Positions 48,405 to 56,613 of a stretch of DNA of 64,000 nt are shown one piece after another. The stretch is taken from positions 156,740-220,739 of the forward strand of contig JAJZRG010000002.1 of NCBI GenBank assembly GCA_021802825.1, read 5' to 3'. Each line of letters begins with the position of its first letter. The stretch's first letter is position 1. The DNA comes from Chloroflexota bacterium. GTDB taxonomy: Bacteria > Chloroflexota > Limnocylindria > Limnocylindrales > CSP1-4. The notes under the pieces were generated by a model. The model searched no databases, was not told where the DNA came from, and saw only the letters and a program-made list of their open reading frames with translations. Both the position numbers and the translations under genes were made by a program.

Positions 48405-49364
48405 TTGGACCAGCGGTTCGTTCCGATCAACGCCCTCCTCGCCATGGTGACCGGCGAGGCAGGGTGGCCCCCGGTGTTCAAAGGGGCGGGGTACCACGTG
48501 CAGGCGATCGAGGCGAAGATCTCGACTTCGACTCCAGCAGGCGACGGGCGGACCTCGCGGCCCGACGCGGTCCTCGCGAACCCTGACGCTGCCTCCGTGA
48601 TCCTGGGCGAAGCGAAGAGCGGCAGCTCCGGCGTCGCGCGACAGCTCGAGACCATGAGTTTCGTCACGGTCGCCCAGGCACGAACGCACGTCGGCTTCAG
48701 CTTCGTGCCCACCAGGCTCGAATCCCTGGTGATCGGGCTGGACGGGCACGAGCCAGGGCTCCGCTCCCGCATGGCCGAGGCCGGCGTCGACTTCCCCCTC
48801 CTGCTCCTCGGCGGCCGCCGGGCGCGCCTCACGAGTGCCCTGCACGCACTCGAGCCATTCGACCTCGAGGTTCCCGCACATCCGCCCCGGATCATCTGCA
48901 TCGACGCCCAGTCGTCGGAGGACGAGTGGCGGCGTTACCTCGCGCCCCAGATCGCGGCATTGATGGCGCAGGACGCGAGGTCGCCTGTCGGCGTCGACTC
49001 GATGATCCAGCAGATCATCGCCTGGTGGCCTACCTATTCGGCCGCCGGGAAGCGCGACCTTTGCCACAAGGTCCAGCAGGTCCTGCGCGGCATGCAGGAA
49101 GGCGCCATGGCCGGCGACTTCGCGCTCGAGGAGCCGCACGGCGGGTCGACCTGCGGCTTCATCCGGATCCTCCGGACGCCAGCGACCAACGATCCGCACG
49201 GCGTGACGCAGGGCTGGCAGAGGGTGAGGCGCAACGCCAGGGGCGCGATGGGCCGGCGGGAGCGGGCCGAACAGTCGATGATGGATCCGCTGTTCCGCTT
49301 CGAGGAGCTCGGGCTCGCCGCGGAGGTCGACACCGACCGCCCGGGCTCAGAGGATGAGTCGTGA
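48405..49364 (+). CDS. PD-(D/E)XK nuclease-like protein under SOS-type control
   Basis: 319 aa, TTG start with a G-rich ribosome-binding stretch upstream. RPDAVLANPDAASVILGEAKSG (quoted here in parts: RPDAVL and ILGEAKSG) carries the PD...ExK active-site pattern of the restriction-endonuclease fold, residues about 49-70. The rest is alpha/beta and unassigned (LLLGGRRARLTSALH, MIQQIIAWWPTYS). The stop overlaps the next gene by 4 nt. With the SOS box upstream, a DNA-damage-induced nuclease or DNA-processing role is the best reading. Target and mechanism are unknown. Confidence 0.6.
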   Translation: MDQRFVPINALLAMVTGEAGWPPVFKGAGYHVQAIEAKISTSTPAGDGRTSRPDAVLANPDAASVILGEAKSGSSGVARQLETMSFVTVAQARTHVGFSFVPTRLESLVIGLDGHEPGLRSRMAEAGVDFPLLLLGGRRARLTSALHALEPFDLEVPAHPPRIICIDAQSSEDEWRRYLAPQIAALMAQDARSPVGVDSMIQQIIAWWPTYSAAGKRDLCHKVQQVLRGMQEGAMAGDFALEEPHGGSTCGFIRILRTPATNDPHGVTQGWQRVRRNARGAMGRRERAEQSMMDPLFRFEELGLAAEVDTDRPGSEDES

Positions 49365-50455
49365 CGCGGGTTGTGGACGTTGACCGGCAAGAGGTCGCGC
49401 AGGCCCTCGACCGCTCCCTCCGCGGCTTCGGATCCCTGAACGCTCTGCCCATGCCCGTCAAGGCAGGCCCTCTCCGTTCGTACATCATCGAGACGAACGA
49501 ACACGACGCAGAGGGCGCCCTGCGACGTGCCGAGGAGCTCGCGCTGGTCCTCGGCGGATCAATGATCACGACCAAAGACGCGGCGCTGGCGCTGGTGGAG
49601 CACGCCGACGGCGGCATGGTGGTCGACGTCGTCGACCCGAGATTCTGGCTCGTGCACGTCCCGGGAACCAGCGCCTGGGCGGACGAGCTCGTCTCGGGCG
49701 CGATCCGGCGGTCGATCGACCTCGACTGGGCATGGCTCCCGACATCGCACCTCGACAAGATCCAGGACGCGGGGCGGACGCGGTGGTTCAAGAGCGACTT
49801 CTCGGCTGACGAGCTGCTCGGCGAGCAGGCCTCTGGCGCGCGCCGGCTCAAGGTGCAGCTCGAGGGGCAGAACGCCGACAAGCTGCGGAGGATAATCGGC
49901 AGCCTTCCCGACTACCGCGGCGCAAACTCCCTGACGGGGCTTGCCGTCGAGATCGAGACAGCGGACGGGGTGGTTCGCGAGGCCGCTCACTACCGGGGCA
50001 GCTTCAAGGTGGCCGGCGACTCGTTCGACGCGCACCAGGCCTTCCTCTCCACGGTGGCTTCCCGCTATGGCGAGGCCGTGCGCCGGGTCGAGAGCGAGGC
50101 CGCGATCGGCTGGGAGGCGGCGGACTCGGGATTCCGGCTGTCGGGCGGGGTCATCGAGATCAGGCTCACCACGCCAATTGAGCGGCCGCTGGCGTTCGCT
50201 GAGCTGCTCCTGGCGGCCAAGGATCCCTTCCGCCTCTGGGGCGTGCCCACGCCCGTGGCCGACGACTACGCTGAGGCCGAGGTGGTGGACCTGCACATCG
50301 GCAAGGTCTTCAGGCTGGACGTCCTCACAGACTCGCTGCGCCTCTATCTCGATAATGGGGTCTGCGGCAACACGGTCTTCCGGCTGCTCGCGAACCTCCA
50401 GCACCGATATGATGCCACTGCTTCGGCATGGCTCCGAGGAACGCAGCTGGCGTAA
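49361..50455 (+). CDS. Unknown protein, partner of the SOS-controlled nuclease-like gene
   Basis: 364 aa, GTG start in a GTGA overlap with the nuclease-like gene, so the two are made together. Alpha/beta composition with no motif I recognise: GPLRSYIIETNEHDAEGAL near the start, a middle with VVDVVDPRFWLVHVPG, and SLRLYLDNGVCGNTVFRLL at the end. No membrane segment. The tight coupling suggests a complex with the nuclease-like protein. Confidence 0.6.
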   Translation: MTRVVDVDRQEVAQALDRSLRGFGSLNALPMPVKAGPLRSYIIETNEHDAEGALRRAEELALVLGGSMITTKDAALALVEHADGGMVVDVVDPRFWLVHVPGTSAWADELVSGAIRRSIDLDWAWLPTSHLDKIQDAGRTRWFKSDFSADELLGEQASGARRLKVQLEGQNADKLRRIIGSLPDYRGANSLTGLAVEIETADGVVREAAHYRGSFKVAGDSFDAHQAFLSTVASRYGEAVRRVESEAAIGWEAADSGFRLSGGVIEIRLTTPIERPLAFAELLLAAKDPFRLWGVPTPVADDYAEAEVVDLHIGKVFRLDVLTDSLRLYLDNGVCGNTVFRLLANLQHRYDATASAWLRGTQLA

Positions 50456-50717
50456 CCGCGCCAAACCGCACCGCCGCCTGGGAGCAGCAGCTCGAGGCCC
50501 TCGGGGACGGCTGGCGCGCCTCGCGGCCGCAACTCGACTCGCTCCAGCGTCGTTGCACCGCGGTCGCCCCAGCCCGGATGGAAGCTCGGGCGCGGGGTCC
50601 CCCACGAGGCGCTCGAGGCGGCAGGCCGAGGCCGTCGCCCAACTCGCGTCACTGGTGCAGATCCGGCGGGCGGGGGCGAGTTCCGGAAGGCGCATGATCC
50701 GGGTGCGCCCTCCCTAG
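50428..50717 (+). pseudogene. Possible small helical gene with a frameshift
   Basis: One frame opens MAPRNAAGVTAPNRTAAWEQ and WRASRPQLDSLQRRCTAV; a second carries EAVAQLASLVQIRRAGA to a stop at 50717. Joined, they would make a helical protein of about 95 aa overlapping the end of the previous gene. Weak evidence; it may be chance. Confidence 0.25.
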
Positions 50718-50747
50718 AGAGTCGGGCCCGGAGACGAGAATGGAGGG

Positions 50748-51240
50748 ATGCGTCTGCAGTTCGGCCGAGTGGCCCTCGTCATGGCCGTCGTCCTCATGGG
50801 CTGTTCTTCGGGCCCAAGGGCCACCTCGGCGCACCCGCTCCCTATCGCTGCCCGCACCGTCGCTCGGTCCGTCGGCGTCGTTCACAGCCTCAGACCCGGA
50901 GCTGTGCAGCGAGGCGGAGCTGGTCCTGTGGAACGACTGGAACGGCCGGTCGTTCGCCCTGCGAAAGCCCGCCCAGCCGACGGTCGGCTACCCCGGGCGT
51001 GGGCGTCGCTGCCGGGGGACTCGCCGATGCCATGGAGCAGGCGGTCACTGCTGACCCCGCCTACTTCGCGTCGTCGTGGCCGCCCATCGTCTCGCGGCTC
51101 CGCGCCCTCCGCAACGGCATGTCGCAACCGCTTCCGCAGGACGAGTTCACGAGCTCGGTGACGGTGGCCGACCAGTACCTCGCCATCGTCTTCAAGGGCG
51201 GCGGGATGAGCGCGCCATGCGAAGCCGTCAAGGCCTCGCG
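50748..51240 (+). pseudogene. Decayed lipoprotein gene with two frame changes
   Basis: GGAGGG precedes an ATG that starts MRLQFGRVALVMAVVLMGCSS, a lipoprotein signal peptide with lipobox LMGC. Coherent sequence then moves to a second frame (DPELCSEAELVLWNDWNGRS, later FALRKPAQPTVGYP) and to a third (GLADAMEQAVTADPAYFASS, later QYLAIVFKGGG). Each segment reads as part of one small lipoprotein, so two indels have broken it. The C-terminus is lost near 51240, where unrelated sequence begins. Confidence 0.5.
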
Positions 51241-51963
51241 GGTTGGCCTGCGGCCGCTCGGTCGACATACACACCGGCGTACACCCCGGACTTGAACCCT
51301 GGCCCGCCGCCCCGCATGGTGCTGGTGGGCGACCGATGCCACTGGATGCGTACCTGAGCGCTTCGGCCGCCCGCCACGCCCGGCCACCGGGCGGGCAGCG
51401 GGCTCCCCGGCACGGGCTCGCGCGGCTTCGGCCGTGACCTCACCAGCGCCGGCGTCGGGACCCATCGCGGTCCCCGGCGACATGCACCTTTCCATCCCCC
51501 CATAACGCTGCCAATCGCGCGCTCCTCGATGCGTGCGACCAGGCGAGACGCGCCGCCGCCACGACGTGGGCGGAGGGCTCGGCCGGGAACGCGGCTGTCG
51601 CGAGGAGTGCTCCTCGACGGTCCGGATCTCCGGTCAGCCTCGCCCCCATCTGGGCGCGGTGCGATCGGATCCGGTCTGTCGTGCGCTCTGCGCCGACGGC
51701 TCGTCGTTCCCTGTCGGGACTTCCACCCACGGTGCTGGTGGCGGATGACATCCGCGCCGGAACGGAGGTGATGCCCCGGAGGGCGAACGAAGTGAGTCGG
51801 CGGCATGCGCGCCCGCCGGCGCTCGACCAGCTGGTCGAGTCCACCCGCGCTGGACCGGGCCGATCTCGCCGATCGCACACCCCGAGTGCAGCGTGCCGCG
51901 CCTGCACTCGCCTGTCCGGGTCCAACCCCTGCCTGCGGCTCCCGCACCCATGGAGCAACCCCG
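51241..51963. other. 720-bp region without a supported gene upstream of the Ub-like operon
   Basis: Begins at the truncated lipoprotein remnant and ends at the Ub-like gene. No frame has domain content or a convincing start. It must contain the promoter of the Ub operon, but no clear -35/-10 pair is visible. A short stretch near 51276-51300 looks like a tRNA T-arm but does not fold well. Confidence 0.4.
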
Positions 51964-52203
51964 ATGCAGACGATCCAGCCCGCCGAGACGACCAAGGTCC
52001 TCTACGGCGTCAACGAGCTCGACCTCGAGCTCGCCGGCAAGACGGTCAGCGAGGTCTGGAAGGCCCTCGAGCAGGTCTTCAACATCCCCCGCGACGCCGC
52101 GATCACCCTCAACGGCGCCCGCGTCGACGACGACACCGTCGTCCGCGCGGGTGACGAGCTCGAGTTCCAGAAGGCCGCCGGGGTGAAGGGCCGGGAGGCC
52201 TGA
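51964..52203 (+). CDS. Ubiquitin-like modifier (PRTRC protein C / Prok_Ub-like)
   Basis: 79 aa. A beta-grasp pattern is evident: strand (TTKVLYGVNELDLELA), helix (SEVWKALEQVFN), then two short strands (AAITLNGARVDD, DELEFQKAAG). The end AAGVKGREA keeps the V-x-K-G found at the tail of PRTRC C proteins, but three residues (REA) follow the last Gly (Gly76). A tail past the Gly would have to be trimmed before conjugation, and a JAB peptidase is encoded three genes on. First gene of the operon; the E2-like gene follows after 119 nt. Confidence 0.7.
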   Translation: MQTIQPAETTKVLYGVNELDLELAGKTVSEVWKALEQVFNIPRDAAITLNGARVDDDTVVRAGDELEFQKAAGVKGREA

Positions 52204-52322
52204 CCCCTCTGGCCGAGGACATCCCCGGGGTCCGCGCCGGGTCCGGTGGCGCCATGCGGCGCGCCGGGCCCGACCGGGCTCCGGGAGCCCACAGCTTCCT
52301 GGGACAAGGAGATCGAACCGCC

Positions 52323-53099
52323 ATGCAGTCGCGCACGTTTCTGCGCATCGAGGGCGATCTTGTCAGCCTGGTGACCGAGGTGACCGACCGGGAGGTGACC
52401 CTTCCCGACCTGCTCGCCGAGCTCACCAGCAGCCAGCTCGCCATGACCCCCCGACTCCCGACCGGCTGCCGCCTCTGGCTCCGGTCGGGCTCCACCGCCC
52501 GCTCCGTGTTCGTCGTGGAGCAGCCGCCCCAGCGGCGGACGATCGCGTACCACGCCAGCCACCGCTACGACGCCGAGCCCGTGAGCTACCGGCTCGCGCT
52601 CCCGTACGTCGTGTTCGTGGTCAGCACGTACGCCGACCAGATCGAGGGGCTGGCGACGTTCTTCCGGACCGAGCCGATCGCGTCCCTCGACGCCCCGCTC
52701 TACTGCTCCACCCTGCCCAACACCAGCGACGACGGGCTCGTCTGCCTGGGGTCGGTCAGGGTGAGCGGCGCCAGCGTCGGCGAGCGCGTGGACGCCCTCG
52801 TCGGCGCGTTCTGGGGGAGCCGCTTCAACTCCGACCTGCGGCGGCACCCGCTGCCGTTCACCGGCGGCTTCCGCGCGTGGGCCTCGCGCTCGCGCCGGGA
52901 CCCGCTCGCCGCGCTGTCATTGACCTACGACCCCTACTGGCGGAGCCTCCGCCAGGTGGTCGCGTCCATGGCGGGGCTCGCGGCGACGGACCTGCCGGTG
53001 GCAACCCCGGACTCCTCGGCATCCACGGAGGCCGAGGTCTTCACGCCCGAGCCGATGCCGTCCGACGAAAGAGGCGACGCCGATGCGCTCGCTTCCTGA
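52323..53099 (+). CDS. E2-like protein (Prok-E2 family D / PRTRC protein B-like)
   Basis: 258 aa from ATG 52323, with AAGGAG upstream. The N-terminal half is beta-rich (RTFLRIEGDLVSLVTEV). The middle has LPYVVFVVSTY, then DAPLYCSTLPNT and DGLVCLGS. The Cys141 in VCLG lies in the place of the catalytic Cys that follows the conserved loop of E2-like PRTRC B proteins; Cys128 is the alternative. A C-terminal region with AFWGSRFNSDLR and a Pro/Glu-rich tail closes the chain. Its place between a Ub-like gene and JAB/E1 genes is the main support for the E2 call. Confidence 0.62.
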   Translation: MQSRTFLRIEGDLVSLVTEVTDREVTLPDLLAELTSSQLAMTPRLPTGCRLWLRSGSTARSVFVVEQPPQRRTIAYHASHRYDAEPVSYRLALPYVVFVVSTYADQIEGLATFFRTEPIASLDAPLYCSTLPNTSDDGLVCLGSVRVSGASVGERVDALVGAFWGSRFNSDLRRHPLPFTGGFRAWASRSRRDPLAALSLTYDPYWRSLRQVVASMAGLAATDLPVATPDSSASTEAEVFTPEPMPSDERGDADALAS

Positions 53100-53343
53100 G
53101 GCGGTCCGCTCGACCCGGGCGGTCGCTCCCCGCTCGATCGCGTCCGCCGTGGCGCCGTTCCTCGGGGCCCCCGCCGGCCCCGCGGGCCAGCGGCGCCTCG
53201 AGGACGCGGCCATCACCCTCCTGGCCGCGGTGTACCCGCAGGCGGGCCCCGTCCTGGAGGCGCTCCTCGCGGAGCGCCTCGGGTTCGAGCGCCTGCTCCA
53301 CGCGGTCCACCGCTGCCGGGCCAGCAGGGGAGGCACCGAGTGA
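53083..53343 (+). CDS. Small unknown protein inside the Ub-like operon
   Basis: 86 aa, ATG; overlaps the end of the E2-like gene by 17 nt and the start of the JAB gene by 1-4 nt. Helical C-terminal two thirds (RRLEDAAITLLAAVYPQ, VLEALLAERLGFERLLHA). No known domain. The double overlap shows it belongs to the operon. It might be an adaptor or substrate, but nothing in its sequence says which. Confidence 0.65.
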   Translation: MRSLPEAVRSTRAVAPRSIASAVAPFLGAPAGPAGQRRLEDAAITLLAAVYPQAGPVLEALLAERLGFERLLHAVHRCRASRGGTE

Positions 53344-54182
53344 TGTTCCCGATCGTCCCGGCCGGCCCCGCCCTCGAGGGAGCGGGCCTGCCCGCCTTCG
53401 TCGTCGCCGGCGACGGGCCGTACCTGCGCAAGCGCAGCCTGCTCGGCACCAGCCAGACGAGGGTCGACCGGATCGCCGGCCTCCCCGACGGGGCGGAGAC
53501 CCTCGACTACGCGCTGCCGCCCGTCCCCGCGGACGTGATGGCCCGCGCCGTCGGCTTCTTCCGCGCCGTCCACCGGCTCTACCGGACCGAGGCGGCGGTC
53601 CTGCTGCTCTGGCGCGACGGGGGCTTCGACCTCGCCGTGCCGTCGCAGGAGGTCACCGCGGTCTCGGTCGACTTCGAGATCAGGCCCGGCGACGTCCCGC
53701 CGGGCGCGAGGGTGGTCGGCTCGGTGCACAGCCACGGCGCCTACGGCGCCTACGCGAGCGCGACCGACCAGGACGACGAGGCGGGGCTCGACGGGCTCCA
53801 CCTCGTCGTCGGCGACCTCGACCGGCGCCGGGCCGGCTATGCCGCGGCCGTCGTCGTCGACGGGGTCCGCTTCCGCCTCAAGCCCGCCCGCCTCTTCGAG
53901 CGGCCCCGACGTCTGGTCGAGCCGCCCGCGGACTGGCTGGCGAAAGTGGCCGTCGCGCCGCCGGCGCGACGGCCCAAAGCCAAGGCATCGATCTCCGCCC
54001 TCAGCCCGCGCGGGTCCCGGCCGGCCGAGGACATCGGCAGGCCGAGCCGCAAGGAGCTCGAGGCCACGATCGACCGGGCGGCCGCGATGGCGGCCGCGCT
54101 CGGCCTCCGCCTCAGCCACTGGCTCGTCCCGGTCGTCGACCTGGCCGAGCCGGAAGAGCCCGAGGAGGCGTGCGGTGCATAG
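53340..54182 (+). CDS. JAB/JAMM metallopeptidase (PRTRC protein A / Prok-JAB-like)
   Basis: 280 aa; GTG 53340 or ATG 53343. The JAMM motif is complete: Glu84 (RTEAAVLLL), then His130-Ser-His132, seven residues, Ser140, two residues, Asp143, matching E...HSHx7Sx2D. Zn-dependent JAB enzymes cleave Ub-like tails or remove them from targets. Residues 205-245 form a basic linker, and a helical C-terminus follows. It can be expected to trim REA from the Ub-like protein and/or reverse its conjugation. The gene overlaps the E1-like start by 8 nt. Confidence 0.85.
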   Translation: MMFPIVPAGPALEGAGLPAFVVAGDGPYLRKRSLLGTSQTRVDRIAGLPDGAETLDYALPPVPADVMARAVGFFRAVHRLYRTEAAVLLLWRDGGFDLAVPSQEVTAVSVDFEIRPGDVPPGARVVGSVHSHGAYGAYASATDQDDEAGLDGLHLVVGDLDRRRAGYAAAVVVDGVRFRLKPARLFERPRRLVEPPADWLAKVAVAPPARRPKAKASISALSPRGSRPAEDIGRPSRKELEATIDRAAAMAAALGLRLSHWLVPVVDLAEPEEPEEACGA

Positions 54183-54876
54183 CCGCGTCGTCCTCGTCGG
54201 CTGCGGCGGCATCGGCAGCCAGCTCGCGGGGCCGCTCGTGCGGTACCTCGCGAGCCGGCCGCACCCGCGGCCGCTCCTCGTCCTCGCGGACGGTGACCGC
54301 TTCGAGCCCTCGAACCTCGCCCGCCAGGCGTGCGCCGCCGGCGACCTCGGCACCCCCAAGGCCGAGGTCCTCGCCAGGCTCGCCCGGTCCGCGGGGCTCG
54401 CGGTCGCGGTCATCCCCGAGCACGTCACCGCGGCCAACGTCGGGCTCGTCGTCCGCGACGGGGACCTCGTCCTCCTCGCGGTCGACAACCACCCGGCGCG
54501 CGCCCTGGTCGACCGCCACGTCGCGACCCTCCGGGAAGCGACGCTCGTTTCCGGCGGCAACGACGAGACGGACGGCAACGTCCAGCTCGTCCGCCGCCGC
54601 GACGGGTACTCCGTTGACGGCCACCTCGTCGAGATCCACCCGGAGATCGGCGAGGCGGCCGCTGTTCAAGGGGCGGCGGAGCCCGGCTGCCAGGCGATGG
54701 CCGCCGAGCGCCCGCAGCTCCTGGTCACGAACCTCATGGTCGCGAGCGCGATGCTCAACGCCCTCTGGCAGGTCGTCGAGCGGGGCAGCGTCCCCTACAG
54801 CGAGGTCTACCTCGACGTCGTCGCCGGCACCGCGAGGCCGCGGCGCTGGCTCCGGCTCGAGGCGGGCATGCAGTAG
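54175..54876 (+). CDS. E1/ThiF-like adenylating enzyme (PRTRC ThiF-like)
   Basis: 233 aa, GTG start overlapping the JAB gene. VVLVGCGGIGSQL is the Rossmann nucleotide-binding loop (Gly9-Gly14); LADGDRFEPSNLARQ contributes the D-x-D and N-x-x-R-Q positions used for ATP; LLAVDNHPAR holds the Asp for magnesium. EPGCQAMA (Cys172) is in the region of the active-site Cys. It should adenylate the C-terminal Gly of the Ub-like protein. Length and layout fit the short ThiF-type E1 of PRTRC systems. Last gene of the operon; a strong hairpin follows. Confidence 0.85.
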   Translation: MHSRVVLVGCGGIGSQLAGPLVRYLASRPHPRPLLVLADGDRFEPSNLARQACAAGDLGTPKAEVLARLARSAGLAVAVIPEHVTAANVGLVVRDGDLVLLAVDNHPARALVDRHVATLREATLVSGGNDETDGNVQLVRRRDGYSVDGHLVEIHPEIGEAAAVQGAAEPGCQAMAAERPQLLVTNLMVASAMLNALWQVVERGSVPYSEVYLDVVAGTARPRRWLRLEAGMQ

Positions 54877-54901
54877 GGGAGTGGGGGCCAAGGTGGTCCC
54901 A

Positions 54902-54945
54902 AGCGAGAGGCCGGCGGTGCTCCATCGAGCGCTGCCGGCCTCGCT
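54902..54945. terminator. Large GC hairpin after the Ub-like operon
   Basis: AGCGAG (2-nt bulge) GCCGGC pairs with GCCGGCCTCGCT across an 18-nt loop, a 12-bp stem starting 25 nt after the E1 stop. There is no T-run. Position right after the operon makes a terminator the best reading. Confidence 0.5.
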
Positions 54946-55220
54946 GCGTCCTCGGCCCCAGACGGGCACCATTGATCCCGACGGCCGGTGAGGCCGAGCG
55001 GTCGCGGTTCAACAGGTCGGTGAGCCCTCGATGATCCCAGTCCGGGGCCACGTGGCCATCTATGCTGTCTGACATGACGGCGCACAGAGGAGGACCCGCC
55101 GCCGATAGGACGTGCGCCTTCCGGACCATGGTCGGAACGAGTTAAATGCTGGCCCTCGACGCCTTCGCCGCGCCGCTCGGGCCGGGTTAGCAGCGCCTGA
55201 TCAGACGGCGCTCTTCGGGG
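54946..55220. other. Intergenic region before the TIR gene
   Basis: About 275 bp between the hairpin and the TIR start. Two AT-leaning spots (TATGCT near 55062 and TTAAAT near 55143) could be -10 boxes, but neither has a good -35. No gene seen. Confidence 0.35.
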
Positions 55221-56195
55221 GTGACGGAGACCGTGGGTGAGTTCTATGTGGGGATCGTCGCGAAAGCAGTCGCTACGGTGGCGGAGATCCTTCAGCACCA
55301 GGGCAACGCCGACCTGGCGTCAGTCCTCCACGCGGCGAGACCATGGGTCGAGGAGACGGGGCTTGACCAGTGGGAGGTGACGCACCACACGCTCAGCCTA
55401 GAGGTCCCGGTTGAGATCTACGCTGGCCTAGAGAGTCGGATCGACGAGGCCGAGAGCACGGTACTCGCGAAACTCAAGACCGTGCTCCGGTCCTACCGCG
55501 ATCACGTCCTCGATGCGGTGGTCATAGGGCCGACGCTGGATCCGCCGATGACGAGCGTCGACTCGCTACCGGCGAACGCGGCCGACCACATCTGGGAATC
55601 GGGAATGCTCCGGCTCTTCATCAGCCATGTGGCCACGCACAAGGCGGCCGTCGGTGCGCTGAAGGCGCACCTGAGGGTCATCGGTGTCTCCGGGTTCGTC
55701 GCCCACCAGGACATATCCCCAAGCCTCGAATGGCAGGCCGAGATTGAACTTGCTCTGCGAACGACACAGGCAGCCCTCGCACTGCTAACGCCTGACTTCC
55801 ACGAGAGCAAGTGGACGGATCAGGAAATGGGCGCCGCATTCGCGAGGGGTGTCCTCCTCATTCCGGTCGACCTTGGGGTCACTCCGTACGGTTTCATGGG
55901 CAAGTTCCAGGCTTTCAAGGGCGCGCTGGACCAGCCGGATGCGCTCGCCGATGCGATCGTTGCGATCCTCACCAAGCGACCGGCGACAGCTGCCGCGATG
56001 CGGGAGGGGCTCGTCGCCGCGTTGCAGATCGCGAACACGTACAAGACAGCAAGGAAGGTCGCCAGCCTGCTCGCGGCCACGCCGCGCGACTTCAGCGAGG
56101 CCCAGATCACCCGCATTCGAGCGGCGGTCGCTGACAATAACCAGGTAAGTGACGCGACCGGAGTGCCGCGAATGCTGGAGGCGATCACCGGGTAG
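55221..56195 (+). CDS. TIR-domain protein
   Basis: 324 aa; GTG start (a second GTG 12 nt on is possible). Residues 1-125 are a helical region of unknown type. The TIR domain runs from about 130: LRLFISHVATHK, GFVAHQDI, EWQAEIELAL (probable catalytic Glu174), AALALLTPDFHESKWTDQE and VLLIPVDLG. Bacterial TIR proteins often cleave NAD after phage detection. A short C-terminal helical tail (residues 255-324) resembles a regulatory module. It stands alone in its strand block beside an ATPase remnant. Confidence 0.8.
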   Translation: MTETVGEFYVGIVAKAVATVAEILQHQGNADLASVLHAARPWVEETGLDQWEVTHHTLSLEVPVEIYAGLESRIDEAESTVLAKLKTVLRSYRDHVLDAVVIGPTLDPPMTSVDSLPANAADHIWESGMLRLFISHVATHKAAVGALKAHLRVIGVSGFVAHQDISPSLEWQAEIELALRTTQAALALLTPDFHESKWTDQEMGAAFARGVLLIPVDLGVTPYGFMGKFQAFKGALDQPDALADAIVAILTKRPATAAAMREGLVAALQIANTYKTARKVASLLAATPRDFSEAQITRIRAAVADNNQVSDATGVPRMLEAITG

Positions 56196-56214
56196 GCTCG
56201 TCGGGAATTGCGGG

Positions 56215-56475
56215 CGGACCATCCGGCCTCGCCGGTTTCACGGCACCGTGCGCCTCGATCCCACGCGGGTCGGCCGCGACGCCAATCGCATCGCCGACGA
56301 GATGATCGCGCACTTCGCGGGCCAGCTGAGCGCGGAGGTCACCGTCACCATCGAGATCGAGGCGACCCTCGCGGACGGATCCGCCGACGAGAGCGTGCGC
56401 AGAAAGGGGAATGGCGGGACGACGCGGTCGGTCCCCGCGCTCGCGGTGTCGTTCGGCGACGCGGAGTTGACTATC
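56215..56475 (+). pseudogene. C-terminal remnant of a large P-loop ATPase (DUF499-like)
   Basis: RRFHGTVRLDPTRVGRDANR followed by IADEMIAHFAGQLSAEVTV and TIEIEATLADG is the end of large anti-phage-type ATPases of the DUF499 kind, in which this segment closes the chain. No upstream part of that protein is present, and the frame breaks soon after DESVRR. It is a fragment left by deletion. Confidence 0.5.
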
Positions 56476-56613
56476 CTGGGGCCCGCTGGCTCCTCGATGC
56501 CGAGGCGACCGCATTGCGTCCATGGACCCGCGCCGCGAGCGGCGCGAGGTTGCCGAGCGGCGGCGTACGATCCGGGTGGCGTCCACCAGCATTCACCCAA
56601 AGGGGGAAGCAGC

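Noticed and set aside
51271-51310. tRNA T-arm-like sequence (GGACTTGAACCCTGG)
   Set aside because: The stem has only about three pairs, no other arms are found, and no match to the tRNA-Thr 3' end is seen. It may be chance.
51440-51958. Open frames upstream of the Ub-like gene on both strands
   Set aside because: Arg/Pro-rich, no domains, no plausible start; typical of chance frames in GC-rich DNA.
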